Source: Pseudomonadota bacterium
GTDB lineage: Bacteria > Pseudomonadota > Alphaproteobacteria > Sphingomonadales > SMXR01
Direction: 5' to 3'
Assembly (NCBI GenBank): GCA_022571175.1
Contig: JACZYI010000036.1
Coordinates: 1-9,949, forward strand
DNA length: 9,949 nucleotides
Numbering within the stretch: position 1 is the first letter of the stretch; every line of letters starts with the position of its first letter. The notes below the pieces were generated by a model. The model saw only the letters and a program-made list of their open reading frames with translations, had not been told where the DNA came from and searched no databases. Shown in pieces: positions 1-6,145 of the stretch. The translations under genes and the position numbers were made by a program.

Positions 1-471
1 GATGTTCTGTACCTGGTCCTGATTGTCACATTCCTCATGTGGATGCTCATTATCGAACGGCTGTGGTACTTCCGGGCGGTTTACCGAAAGGAAGCCCGCA
101 GAGTTCTCGAAGCCTGGGAAGCGCGACGGGAACGGAAATCCTGGCACGCCCATAAGATTCGAGGCGCCATGGTCTCTGAAGTGACGCAAAACCTCAATCA
201 AAGTGTCATGATGATCAAGACATTGGTCGCAGTGTGTCCGCTGATCGGACTAATGGGCACTGTTACAGGAATGATTGAGGTGTTTGATGTGATGGCGGTT
301 CTGGGCAGTGGTAACGCTCGGGCCATGGCCGCTGGCGTCTCGAAGGCCACCATCCCGACCATGGCTGGCATGGTCGCCGCCTTGTCCGGTGTTTTTATGA
401 GCACTTACATCGAGAGGAAGGCAAAGCGCGAGGGTGAAAAACTCGAAGACAGCCTGACAATGGACCATTAG
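1..471 (+). CDS. ExbB/TolQ/MotA-family proton channel protein, 5' partial
   Basis: Inner-membrane channel subunit that, with ExbD, uses the proton motive force to energise TonB. The reading frame is open from base 1, so the true start lies upstream; about 20 residues are probably missing relative to a short ExbB of about 170-180 residues. What remains has the end of a first membrane helix (LYLVLIVTFLMWMLI), a basic cytoplasmic loop, and the two conserved helices. The second helix carries the family signature GLMGTVTGM and the third reads ATIPTMAGMVAALSGVF. The protein ends in a charged tail, as in ExbB rather than full-length MotA. The stop at 469-471 overlaps the ribosome binding site (AGGA) of the downstream exbD, so translation is probably coupled. 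TolQ is excluded mainly by context: tonB rather than tolA/tolB follows. In the Vibrio TonB2 arrangement a longer relative, TtpC, would lie just upstream; that cannot be seen here. Confidence 0.9.
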   Translation, partial: DVLYLVLIVTFLMWMLIIERLWYFRAVYRKEARRVLEAWEARRERKSWHAHKIRGAMVSEVTQNLNQSVMMIKTLVAVCPLIGLMGTVTGMIEVFDVMAVLGSGNARAMAAGVSKATIPTMAGMVAALSGVFMSTYIERKAKREGEKLEDSLTMDH

Positions 472-480
472 GACTATGAC

Positions 481-888
481 ATGAAGAAATTTTCCAAGAT
501 AGACGATGAAGCCGAAATCAACATGACACCCATGTTGGATATTGTGTTCATCATGTTGATTTTCTTTATTGTTACAGCAACTTTCGTCAAGGAGTCCGGA
601 CTGGATATCAACAAACCGGACTCCAACCAGCCACCGCCCGAAAACGAAGAGCAAAAAAACATCCTGATCCAGATTGATAATAATAATATCATTCGGGTTG
701 ATTTCAGGCGTGTGGATATTCGGGCCGTTCGGGCTAATATTGAGCGCCTTCACGCTGAACATCCGGACGGCATCGTTGTTATTCAGCCGTCACCGGATTC
801 CTATGCGGGCATAATTGTCGATATATACGACCAAGCCCTGCTTGCGGGTGTGCGGGGGGTGTCCATAGCTGAGCCAGCAAGACAGTAA
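481..888 (+). CDS. exbD: ExbD/TolR-family biopolymer transport protein, first copy
   Basis: Proton-channel partner of ExbB, 135 residues, about the usual ExbD length (around 140). It has a short charged cytoplasmic N-terminus, then the conserved NMTPMLD motif and a single membrane helix at about residues 18-35. D20 is the position of the essential proton-carrying aspartate (D25 in E. coli ExbD). The periplasmic domain follows, with the typical pattern ILIQIDNNNIIRVDFRRVD and IVVIQPSPD. The ATG is placed 8 bases after AGGA. A proline- and acid-rich linker (PDSNQPPPENEEQ) follows the helix. A second ExbD begins 64 bases downstream, and the two have identical residues 11-33. Assignment to ExbD over TolR rests on the adjacent tonB gene; the two families are similar in sequence. 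Confidence 0.93.
   Translation: MKKFSKIDDEAEINMTPMLDIVFIMLIFFIVTATFVKESGLDINKPDSNQPPPENEEQKNILIQIDNNNIIRVDFRRVDIRAVRANIERLHAEHPDGIVVIQPSPDSYAGIIVDIYDQALLAGVRGVSIAEPARQ
536..569 (+). repeat. 34-nt exact direct repeat, copy 1 (exbD membrane helix)
   Basis: These 34 bases recur exactly at 1008-1041 in the second exbD, at the same distance (55 bases) from each start codon and in the same codon phase. The block encodes part of LDIVFIMLIFFIV. Bases on either side differ at synonymous positions, and most of the periplasmic coding sequence has diverged. Confidence 0.95.
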
Positions 889-952
889 CGCTTTTTTGAA
901 CAATGGAGCGTTCACTATCGGTTAAGATTGAAACGAGTAGGAAAGAGATATC

Positions 953-1351
953 ATGCGGGAACATGCGCAAAAGGATGAAGACGCCGAAATCAACATGACG
1001 CCTATGCTGGATATTGTGTTCATCATGTTGATTTTCTTTATCGTCACGGCTGCTTTCGTGAAAGAAGCGGGTGTTACGGTGACAAAACCTGAGGCTTTTA
1101 GTGCTGAACCCAAACAATTGGCCAGCATTTTGATAGCTGTCACCGACAATGACCAGGTCTGGATTAACCGTCGCCGGGTCGAACTTAAAGCCATGCGGAC
1201 AACCCTCGAGAAACTGCTTGCTGAAAATCCCAAAGGCACGATTGTCATTCAAGCGGACCAGAGGGCAAAAGCCGGAATAACACTTCAGGTGATTGAAGCC
1301 GCCAACCAGGCAGGCGCACCGAATGTGGCTATATCCGCAAACAAGAAATAG
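953..1351 (+). CDS. exbD: ExbD/TolR-family biopolymer transport protein, second copy
   Basis: Second ExbD-like subunit, 132 residues. The membrane-entry motif and helix (residues 11-33, with D20 as the presumed proton-relay aspartate) match the first copy residue for residue. The periplasmic domain has diverged while keeping the fold pattern: ILIAVTDNDQVWINRRRVE, then TIVIQADQRAKAG. The acidic N-terminus (KDEDAE) resembles the first copy but has no shared start sequence. The ATG follows a purine-rich GGAAAGAG at about 6 bases. Because ExbD works as a dimer inside an ExbB pentamer, two co-transcribed copies could form a heterodimer; that is inference. Operons with two exbD genes are known (for example Xanthomonas exbD1/exbD2), so the arrangement is uncommon but not unique. 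Confidence 0.93.
   Translation: MREHAQKDEDAEINMTPMLDIVFIMLIFFIVTAAFVKEAGVTVTKPEAFSAEPKQLASILIAVTDNDQVWINRRRVELKAMRTTLEKLLAENPKGTIVIQADQRAKAGITLQVIEAANQAGAPNVAISANKK
1008..1041 (+). repeat. 34-nt exact direct repeat, copy 2 (exbD membrane helix)
   Basis: Exact match of 536-569, starting 472 bases downstream of the first copy and in the same codon phase of the tandem exbD paralogue. Confidence 0.95.
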
Positions 1352-1378
1352 CTTGCCATTTAGAGGAGTAAAAACGTC

Positions 1379-1999
1379 ATGTTGACACGATATATATCTG
1401 CAGTTGGATTAGCCGCAGTGGTTACCTTTGGCCTGTTTTTTGTCATGCAAATGCTGGTGGCAAGCGGTAACGCTGAATTGAAAAAAGACACGGGCGGCAA
1501 AATCGTGGACATGGTGCGCATAGACCGTGAGGAAGAAATTCTTAGAAGAGATAGGGAAGTGGAAAAACCACCAGAAGTAGAGGCTCCGCCTCCCGATATT
1601 GACATTCCTCAGACTCAGTCGCTGCGACCCGGTGCAACCAGCGTTGCTTTTAGTACCGTGAACGTAGACGCCTCAGCCAACATCTCCGGCGGTCTGATGG
1701 GCGGCGTTACCGATGGTGATTACCTGCCGATTGTGAAGGTGGCTCCGATTTACCCCAGACGTGCTGCTGAGCGTGGCGTTGAAGGTTATGTGATCGTTGA
1801 ATTCACCGTGACCGAATTGGGTACCGTTGAAAATCCTGTGATTATTGAGGCTGATCCTCAAGGGTATTTTGAACGCGCGGCCATTAATGCAGCCAAAAAA
1901 TTCAAATATAAACCAAAAGTTGTGAACGGAACGCCGGTACGGGTCTCTGGTGTAAAGAACATGATCAGTTTTGTACTTGAAGATGATGGAAGAAGATAA
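1379..1999 (+). CDS. tonB: TonB-family energy transducer, short form
   Basis: Carries energy from the ExbB/ExbD motor across the periplasm to outer-membrane TonB-dependent receptors. It has 206 residues, shorter than E. coli TonB (239). The N-terminal membrane anchor is at about residues 5-27. A short charged and proline-rich spacer (about 45-76, including EKPPEVEAPPPDIDIP) follows, then the C-terminal domain at about 115-203. That domain has the typical APIYPRRAAERGVEGYVIVEF start and the AAKKFKYKP ending pattern. The anchor has S7 but no histidine, whereas E. coli TonB needs H20 in its SHLS motif. The start is supported by GAGGAG at 1363-1368, 10 bases upstream. The gene sits between the second exbD and the TPR gene with short gaps, so it is probably in one operon with them. 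The receptor it serves cannot be told from this window. Confidence 0.93.
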   Translation: MLTRYISAVGLAAVVTFGLFFVMQMLVASGNAELKKDTGGKIVDMVRIDREEEILRRDREVEKPPEVEAPPPDIDIPQTQSLRPGATSVAFSTVNVDASANISGGLMGGVTDGDYLPIVKVAPIYPRRAAERGVEGYVIVEFTVTELGTVENPVIIEADPQGYFERAAINAAKKFKYKPKVVNGTPVRVSGVKNMISFVLEDDGRR

Positions 2000-2037
2000 A
2001 AGATGGGTGGTCTTGTAGATTCAATGGGGTTTGCTTC

Positions 2038-3375
2038 ATGATAAAATTTCTGACGACGTTGGGGCGTCTTTCCTGTGCTGGTCTCCTGGCCGGAGCAATC
2101 GTTTTTGCCATGCCTGTTGTCAGTACTTTCGAATTTAACCAAACCACTGCTCTGGCACAGAGCAATGACGAGAAACCAAAACGAAAAACTCGCAGAACAC
2201 CTGCCATGCGGGAACAGACCTTCAAACGCCTGGAAAAAGCACAGGAAGCACAAACCCTGGGTGACTATGAGGGTGCCTTTGCAGAGTTGGCAAAGCTCAA
2301 AAGAATGCGCGGCAAAAATAGCTACGAAACCGCCATGATGTATTATTACTATGCTTATATATATTATGAGCAGGAAAATTACCGCGAGGCGATTGAGGCC
2401 TACATCCAGGTTTCTCAACAGGAAGACCTGCCGATGGGGTTTGAAGATCAGGTGATTTACAATATTTCCCAGCTCTATTTTGTGATTGAGGACTATAGAA
2501 ACTCCCTGCTTTATCTGGACCGCTGGTTTCAGTTTGCCGAAAGTCCGGGAGCTTCACAATATATCTTCAAGGGACAGGCACATTACGCCCTTGGCGAATT
2601 TGAAAAAGGCATTCCTCCTATTGAGACTGCCATTACGATGACAGAAGCGGCGGGCCGGGAACCAAAGGAAAACTGGTATCTTTTGATCCGGTCAGCCTAT
2701 TACGAACTTGGTAATATGCCCCGGGTTCGCGATATTCTGGAAATTATGGTCCTGAAATATGAAAAGGCTGAATATTGGCTCCAGCTGGCATCCATTTATA
2801 GCGAGCTTGAGCAAGAAGAGAATCAGCTGGCAACCATGGAAGTCGCTTACAAACAGGGCTTTTTGACCAAGGGAAATCATTTGGTGAATCTGGCCCAGCT
2901 CTTTCTGTTCGGCTCTGTACCCATTAAGGCCGCCCTGGTCATGAAAGAAGGGTTTGACCTGGAGTTGATCGAAGAAAACAAGAAAAACTTCGACCTCTTT
3001 TCGCAGGCGCTTATCCAGTCCAAAGAATATGCAGATGCCGTGGTGCCGCTGGAGCAGGCTGCAGAACTTTCCGACGATGGAGAACTTTACATGCGTCTCG
3101 GGCAGGTCTTTATGGAACTTGACCAGTGGGAAAAAGCCGTTGGTGCCTTGGTCAACGGGATTGACAAGGGGATCAGACGCAGTGACACCGCACTTCTCCA
3201 GCTTGGTCAGGCCTATTATAATATTGAGGATCTTAAAAATGCGGAAAAAACCTTCCGGCAGGCCGCCAAGGACAAGCGCAGCCGCAACACAGCCAATAAC
3301 TGGATCAGCTTTCTTGAGCGCGAACAAGATCGCCTGAAGCGGCTGGCGGAGGGCCTGGGGACCACGGGTCAGTAG
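2038..3375 (+). CDS. Secreted TPR-repeat protein of the TonB cluster
   Basis: Probable periplasmic partner of the TonB motor, 445 residues. The N-terminus is a signal peptide: basic start, hydrophobic stretch at about residues 9-29, then TALA|QS with likely cleavage after A40. A lysine/arginine-rich segment (46-54) follows. The rest is helical, with about eight to ten degenerate TPR units from residue 60 to 411; the clearest are near 63-90 (GDYEGAFAEL), 103-127 (ENYREAIEAY), 175-202 (GEFEKGIPPIE), 349-378 (DQWEKAVGAL) and 384-411 (EDLKNAEKTFRQA). The tail is charged. In Vibrio and Shewanella TonB2-type clusters a TPR protein is encoded at this position; its role is poorly understood there and I infer a scaffold or adaptor function. 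The gene starts 38 bases after tonB and ends 32 bases before an intrinsic terminator, so it is the last gene of the operon. Its ribosome binding site is weak (GGGG). Confidence 0.85.
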   Translation: MIKFLTTLGRLSCAGLLAGAIVFAMPVVSTFEFNQTTALAQSNDEKPKRKTRRTPAMREQTFKRLEKAQEAQTLGDYEGAFAELAKLKRMRGKNSYETAMMYYYYAYIYYEQENYREAIEAYIQVSQQEDLPMGFEDQVIYNISQLYFVIEDYRNSLLYLDRWFQFAESPGASQYIFKGQAHYALGEFEKGIPPIETAITMTEAAGREPKENWYLLIRSAYYELGNMPRVRDILEIMVLKYEKAEYWLQLASIYSELEQEENQLATMEVAYKQGFLTKGNHLVNLAQLFLFGSVPIKAALVMKEGFDLELIEENKKNFDLFSQALIQSKEYADAVVPLEQAAELSDDGELYMRLGQVFMELDQWEKAVGALVNGIDKGIRRSDTALLQLGQAYYNIEDLKNAEKTFRQAAKDKRSRNTANNWISFLEREQDRLKRLAEGLGTTGQ

Positions 3376-3407
3376 TTCTCAATAGCTTGTCAAAATTGAA
3401 TGAACTG

Positions 3408-3440
3408 AAACGGCGTCTTTTAGGCGCTGTTTTATTTTCC
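3408..3440 (+). terminator. Intrinsic terminator of the TonB operon
   Basis: A 10-bp stem (AAACGGCGTC with GGCGCTGTTT, including two G-T wobbles) closes a 5-base TTTTA loop and runs into a T-rich tail (TTTTATTTTCC). It lies 32 bases after the TPR gene stop. It lacks a good T-tract on the other strand, so it probably works only for the + strand operon. Confidence 0.85.
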
Positions 3441-3474
3441 TTCATAAGCCCTTTTTGCCCACTGCCTGTTCGAG

Positions 3475-3502
3475 CCTGTGTCAGTCAGGAGCCTGACACA
3501 GG
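3475..3502. repeat. 10-bp perfect inverted repeat between the TPR and tRNA genes
   Basis: CCTGTGTCAG at 3475-3484 pairs perfectly with CTGACACAGG at 3493-3502 around an 8-base loop. The centre can also fold as TCAGG-AG-CCTGA. No T-run follows on either strand, so it is not a canonical terminator. It lies 46 bases past the 3' end of the minus-strand tRNA, so it could halt or stabilise that transcript. Confidence 0.6.
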
Positions 3503-3547
3503 ACTGAAGATTATGATGAGCAGCTATGGTGTCATTCAGAAAATAGC

Positions 3548-3634
3548 TGGTGCCCCCGGTCCGACTCGAACGGACACTCCCATACAAGAACCAGATTTTG
3601 AATCTGGCGCGTCTACCAGTTCCGCCACGGGGGC
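3548..3634 (-). tRNA. tRNA-Leu (CAA)
   Basis: An 87-nt class II tRNA. On the minus strand it begins GCCCCCGTGGCGGAACTGG; the acceptor stem GCCCCCG pairs perfectly with CGGGGGC, followed by discriminator A and an encoded CCA (3548-3550). The D-loop has GGTAGACGC. The anticodon stem CCAGA/TCTGG encloses TTCAAAA, giving anticodon CAA, which reads UUG. A long variable arm (TTCTTGTATGGGAGT region) and the T-arm motif GTTCGAGTC follow. The long variable arm and the A discriminator identify leucine. The gene stands alone, convergent with the TonB operon. Confidence 0.97.
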
Positions 3635-3651
3635 ACAAGACAAGCGTCGGC

Positions 3652-3679
3652 ATAATAGTCACCTTTCCATGACCGTCAA
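3652..3679 (-). promoter_or_regulatory. sigma70-like promoter for tRNA-Leu
   Basis: Read on the minus strand, TTGACG (3674-3679) and TATTAT (3652-3657) are separated by 16 bases, and the -10 box ends 17 bases before the mature tRNA 5' end. The bases just after the -10 box are GC-rich (GCCGACG), as is usual for stable-RNA promoters under stringent control. Confidence 0.75.
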
Positions 3680-3768
3680 TAGCGCTTATACAAAGCTCCT
3701 GATATAGCCTTCGCGGCAGAAGATGTTGGACTTGGAATGAAGGGTCTGCAGGCCGGAGCAACACTATA

Positions 3769-4353
3769 ATGATAAGAAAATTGTACAATTGGACACTGTT
3801 GTTGGGCGCACGTAAAAGCGCCTCTGCCTGGCTTTTCGGGATTTCATTTGTGGAAAGCTCCATATTTCCCATTCCACCAGATGTCCTGCTGCTGCCAATG
3901 GCATTGGGGCGCCGGGAACGGGCCTTCCATTTTGCTGCCATCGCCACCTTCGCCTCGGTTCTGGGCGCTCTTCTTGGCTATGGGATTGGCTATTTCTTTT
4001 GGGAGGCCCTGGGCTCGCCAATTATGGAGTTTTATGGTTTTCAGGATGAATTCCAGAGCTTCCAAAATGCCTTTGTTGAAAACGGTGCCTGGCTGGTTTT
4101 GTTCTTTGGCGTCACCTTCTTCCCATTCAAGGTCATTACCATCGCCAGCGGGGTGGTTGCACTCGACCCGGTCATCTTTGTTCTTTCGGCAATAGTCGCG
4201 AGAGCTCTCAGATTTTTTATCGTTTGCTCCCTATTGTGGAAATTCGGTGAGCCTATAAAGGCTTTTATCGAAAAAAGACTTGGCATACTGGTAGCCCTCG
4301 GCACACTCTTGTTAATTGCGGGATTCTGGCTGTCGGGTTTCATCGGAGGATGA
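3769..4353 (+). CDS. yqaA: YqaA/DedA-family inner-membrane protein
   Basis: A 194-residue multi-spanning membrane protein of the DedA/SNARE-associated (VTT) superfamily, YqaA branch. Visible marks are the re-entrant motif FVESSIFPIPPDVLLLPMAL (residues 27-46, with E29), glycine-rich helix GALLGYGIGYFFW, FFPFKVITIASG (117-128) and ARALRFF (144-150). Some DedA relatives act in lipid-carrier recycling and membrane homeostasis; the YqaA branch has no firmly assigned substrate, so I give none. The start at 3769 is supported by GGAG 10 bases upstream. DsbB begins 7 bases after the stop, and the ribosome binding site of dsbB lies in the last codons of this gene, so the two are co-transcribed. No convincing promoter was found in the 134 bases between the tRNA and this gene. 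Confidence 0.88.
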   Translation: MIRKLYNWTLLLGARKSASAWLFGISFVESSIFPIPPDVLLLPMALGRRERAFHFAAIATFASVLGALLGYGIGYFFWEALGSPIMEFYGFQDEFQSFQNAFVENGAWLVLFFGVTFFPFKVITIASGVVALDPVIFVLSAIVARALRFFIVCSLLWKFGEPIKAFIEKRLGILVALGTLLLIAGFWLSGFIGG

Positions 4354-4360
4354 TGTAAAT

Positions 4361-4870
4361 ATGGTTGGTAAATTAATAGGATTCTTTGTTGAGAATCCGC
4401 CTCGCACTCTGGTTTTGCTCAGCGCTGCCACCCTGCTGACGGTTTATATATTCCAATATGGATTCGGATATCAGCCCTGCCAGCTATGTTATTATCAGCG
4501 CTATCCTTATTTTGCCGTCATTGGGCTCGGACTGATTGTGATGATTATGCAGTCGCAGGGGGGGAATCCCGGCGTGGTTTCCTTCCTCTTTAGCCTGATG
4601 GTCCTGGCTCTCTTGCTAGACGCTGGTATAGCGATATTCCATATGGGTGTGGAACAACGTTGGTGGGAGGGGTTAACCACCTGTTCATCGCCAATAATTT
4701 CAGGGATCAGCATTGAAGAAACTCTAAAAGCCTTGAATCCCATCCCCATCGTGCGCTGCGACGTACCGGCATGGACCTTGTTTGGCATTTCCATGGCAGG
4801 CTATAATATTCCCGTAGCCCTTGGACTGGCCGGTTTTGGCGTCTGGGGAAAATTGACAGGACGCATCTAG
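4361..4870 (+). CDS. dsbB: Disulfide bond formation protein DsbB
   Basis: Inner-membrane enzyme that reoxidises periplasmic DsbA and passes the electrons to ubiquinone. It has 169 residues and four membrane helices. The first cysteine pair is C40-QL-C43, followed by R47, the position of the quinone-binding arginine (R48) in E. coli DsbB. The second pair is C108 (LTTCSS) and C133 (VRCDVPAW) in the second periplasmic loop. All four catalytic cysteines are present. I chose ATG 4361 because CGGAGGA (4344-4350) lies 10 bases upstream; an in-frame ATG at 4316 would overlap yqaA by 38 bases and add a polar leader that does not fit the family. The stop TAG (4868-4870) directly abuts the coq7 start. 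No DsbA gene is in the window. Confidence 0.93.
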   Translation: MVGKLIGFFVENPPRTLVLLSAATLLTVYIFQYGFGYQPCQLCYYQRYPYFAVIGLGLIVMIMQSQGGNPGVVSFLFSLMVLALLLDAGIAIFHMGVEQRWWEGLTTCSSPIISGISIEETLKALNPIPIVRCDVPAWTLFGISMAGYNIPVALGLAGFGVWGKLTGRI

Positions 4871-5443
4871 ATGGCAACCGAAAAACAATATCACCCCCGA
4901 CGCCCGCTTCCAGGCGAACCAGTTCTTGATCAGGCTATCGAAGCCATGATCCGGGTGGATCACGCAGGAGAATTTGGGGCAACCAGGATTTATGATGGTC
5001 AGCTTGCGGTCTTTGGCAAAAATCACCAACACACTCCAGCCATCAGAAAAATGGCAGACCAGGAACAGGAGCATCTTGAGTGTTTTGACAAGATGCTTAC
5101 CGAGAGGGCTGTTCGACCAACTTTGCTTGGACCAATCTGGGATGTTGCTGGATTTGCGTTGGGTGCTATCACCGCCCTGATGGATGAAAAGGCTGCCATG
5201 GCCTGCACTGTGGCCGTTGAAGATGTTATTGAAGAACATTATCAGTCACAGCTGGATGATCTGAAAAACTGGAAGAGTGAACCTGACTTGGCGAAAACCA
5301 TTGCCAAATTCCGGAAAGACGAGCTGGAACATAGGGATACGGCCATAGAGTATGGTGCAGAACAAGCAACAGGTTATAAGTTATTGTCCGGACTTATAAA
5401 ATCAGGATGCCGCTCAGCCATATGGCTTTCAAAGCGCATCTGA
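4871..5443 (+). CDS. coq7: Demethoxyubiquinone hydroxylase COQ7
   Basis: Di-iron monooxygenase that adds the 6-hydroxyl to demethoxyubiquinol in ubiquinone synthesis; peripheral to the inner membrane. It has 190 residues, normal for the bacterial family. The ligand set is complete: E34 (HAGEFGA), E65 and H68 (EQEH), E117 (VEDVIEEHY), and E151 with H154 (DELEH). Conserved ends are IRVDHAGEFGA near the front and GCRSAIWLSKRI at the C-terminus. The start codon follows the dsbB stop with no spacer (TAGATG), which suggests coupled translation. Pairing with dsbB makes functional sense, since DsbB uses the quinone that COQ7 helps make. It ends 4 bases from the stop of the convergent HNH gene, with no room for a separate terminator. 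Confidence 0.95.
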   Translation: MATEKQYHPRRPLPGEPVLDQAIEAMIRVDHAGEFGATRIYDGQLAVFGKNHQHTPAIRKMADQEQEHLECFDKMLTERAVRPTLLGPIWDVAGFALGAITALMDEKAAMACTVAVEDVIEEHYQSQLDDLKNWKSEPDLAKTIAKFRKDELEHRDTAIEYGAEQATGYKLLSGLIKSGCRSAIWLSKRI

Positions 5444-5447
5444 AAAT

Positions 5448-6008
5448 TCAAGCCTCAAGTTCCGTATCCCAATAGAGATAATCGCGCCAGCTTTCATGCA
5501 GAAAATTGGGCGGGAATCGCCGACCGTTTTTCATCAATTGGTAATTCGTGGGACGTATGGGCGCATTGCGCGGAGTCATTCGGGCTGCTTTGAGCATACG
5601 TCCTCCCTTCCTGATATTACAGCTCGCACAAGCGGTAGTAACATTGGACCAAGTGGTCCGCCCCCCAAGCGCTTTTGGGACCACGTGATCGAATGTCAGC
5701 ACATCACTGGCGCCACAATATTGGCAGCGAAACATATCTCGCAGAAATAAATTAAACTTGGTGAAGGCCGGGTGCGATGCCGGTTTGATATATCGTTTCA
5801 GAGATATGACACTCGGCAGCTTCAGCTCAATACTGGGCGAGCGAACGGAGCGATCATATTCCGAAAGAATATTAACCCGTTCAAGGAATACCGCCTTGAT
5901 AGATGTTTGCCAGGACCAAAGCGACAGGGGGAAATAGCTCAAGGGCCGGAAATCCGCATTGAGCACCAAGGCGGGACTAGCTTCCAGGGATGATGATCCG
6001 GGTAGCAA
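5448..6008 (-). CDS. HNH endonuclease, TTG start
   Basis: A 186-residue protein with a Zn-stabilised HNH nuclease domain at about residues 93-135. C95/C98 (CQYC) and C127/C130 (CASC) form the zinc site, D107-H108 is the DH pair with the first catalytic H, N122 the middle N and N131 the last position. The N-terminal 90 residues (LVLNADFRPLSYFPLSLWSWQ) match the conserved chromosomal HNH proteins seen across Alphaproteobacteria, often near gluQ. There is no methylase or restriction partner nearby, so a restriction role is not supported; a DNA repair or housekeeping role is possible but unproven. No ATG fits: the only later Met before the nuclease domain is M92. TTG at 6006-6008 is preceded by a strong GGAGGGGG (6013-6020) at about 7 bases. 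Confidence 0.9.
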   Translation of the reverse strand: MLPGSSSLEASPALVLNADFRPLSYFPLSLWSWQTSIKAVFLERVNILSEYDRSVRSPSIELKLPSVISLKRYIKPASHPAFTKFNLFLRDMFRCQYCGASDVLTFDHVVPKALGGRTTWSNVTTACASCNIRKGGRMLKAARMTPRNAPIRPTNYQLMKNGRRFPPNFLHESWRDYLYWDTELEA

Positions 6009-6012
6009 TTTG

Positions 6013-6020
6013 CCCCCTCC
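6013..6020 (-). promoter_or_regulatory. Ribosome binding site deciding the HNH TTG start
   Basis: Minus-strand GGAGGGGG with a 7-base spacer from GGAGG to TTG at 6006-6008. It supports a non-ATG start for the endonuclease. Confidence 0.75.
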
Positions 6021-6047
6021 AACTACGTACTTGCATCGCTCAGGCTT

Positions 6048-6076
6048 AAAAGAGCACCGTGGTCAGACAGTGTCAA
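6048..6076 (-). promoter_or_regulatory. Possible promoter for the HNH gene
   Basis: Minus-strand TTGACA (6071-6076) is a perfect -35 box, 17 bases from TCTTTT (6048-6053), which is a poor -10 (three of six matches). It lies in the 137-base gap between the esterase and HNH genes, so HNH may have its own promoter. The gap also holds a 6-bp hairpin (6105-6120, ACCAGT/ACTGGT) and nothing else recognised. Confidence 0.35.
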
Positions 6077-6145
6077 ACAAGAATCAGCTCATCCATTCCT
6101 TTTCACCAGTTGAAACTGGTCGTAACAGGTTATCCAAAAAAGGTT

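Noticed and set aside
250..762. 170-codon minus-strand open frame across exbB and exbD
   Set aside because: It is antisense to two clear genes and its sequence is a His/Asn-rich shadow of their codons with no domain. The same applies to the similar frame at 779-1252.
1..1351. Tol-Pal system (TolQ/TolR) instead of ExbB/ExbD
   Set aside because: No tolA, tolB or pal follows; a TonB with a typical C-terminal domain is directly downstream.
2692..3327. 211-codon minus-strand open frame inside the TPR gene
   Set aside because: It lies wholly antisense to a gene with signal peptide and TPR repeats, and shows no recognisable motif.
3548..3634. tRNA-Leu as an integration site for a mobile element
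   Set aside because: There is no integrase, no direct repeat of the tRNA 3' end and no foreign-looking gene nearby; the flanks are ordinary chromosomal genes.
3387..3707. 106-codon + strand open frame between the TPR gene and yqaA
   Set aside because: It runs through the terminator and the antisense of tRNA-Leu; the peptide PTRTDTPIQEPDFESGAS is the usual false translation of a tRNA-Leu gene. It has no ribosome binding site or family resemblance.
4316..4360. Upstream ATG for DsbB adding 15 residues
   Set aside because: The extension is polar, overlaps yqaA and lacks a ribosome binding site, while ATG 4361 has CGGAGGA at the right distance and gives a normal DsbB N-terminus.
6105..6120. ACCAGT-TGAA-ACTGGT hairpin as a terminator for the esterase
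   Set aside because: The stem is only 6 bp and no T-run follows on the minus strand, so it does not qualify as an intrinsic terminator.
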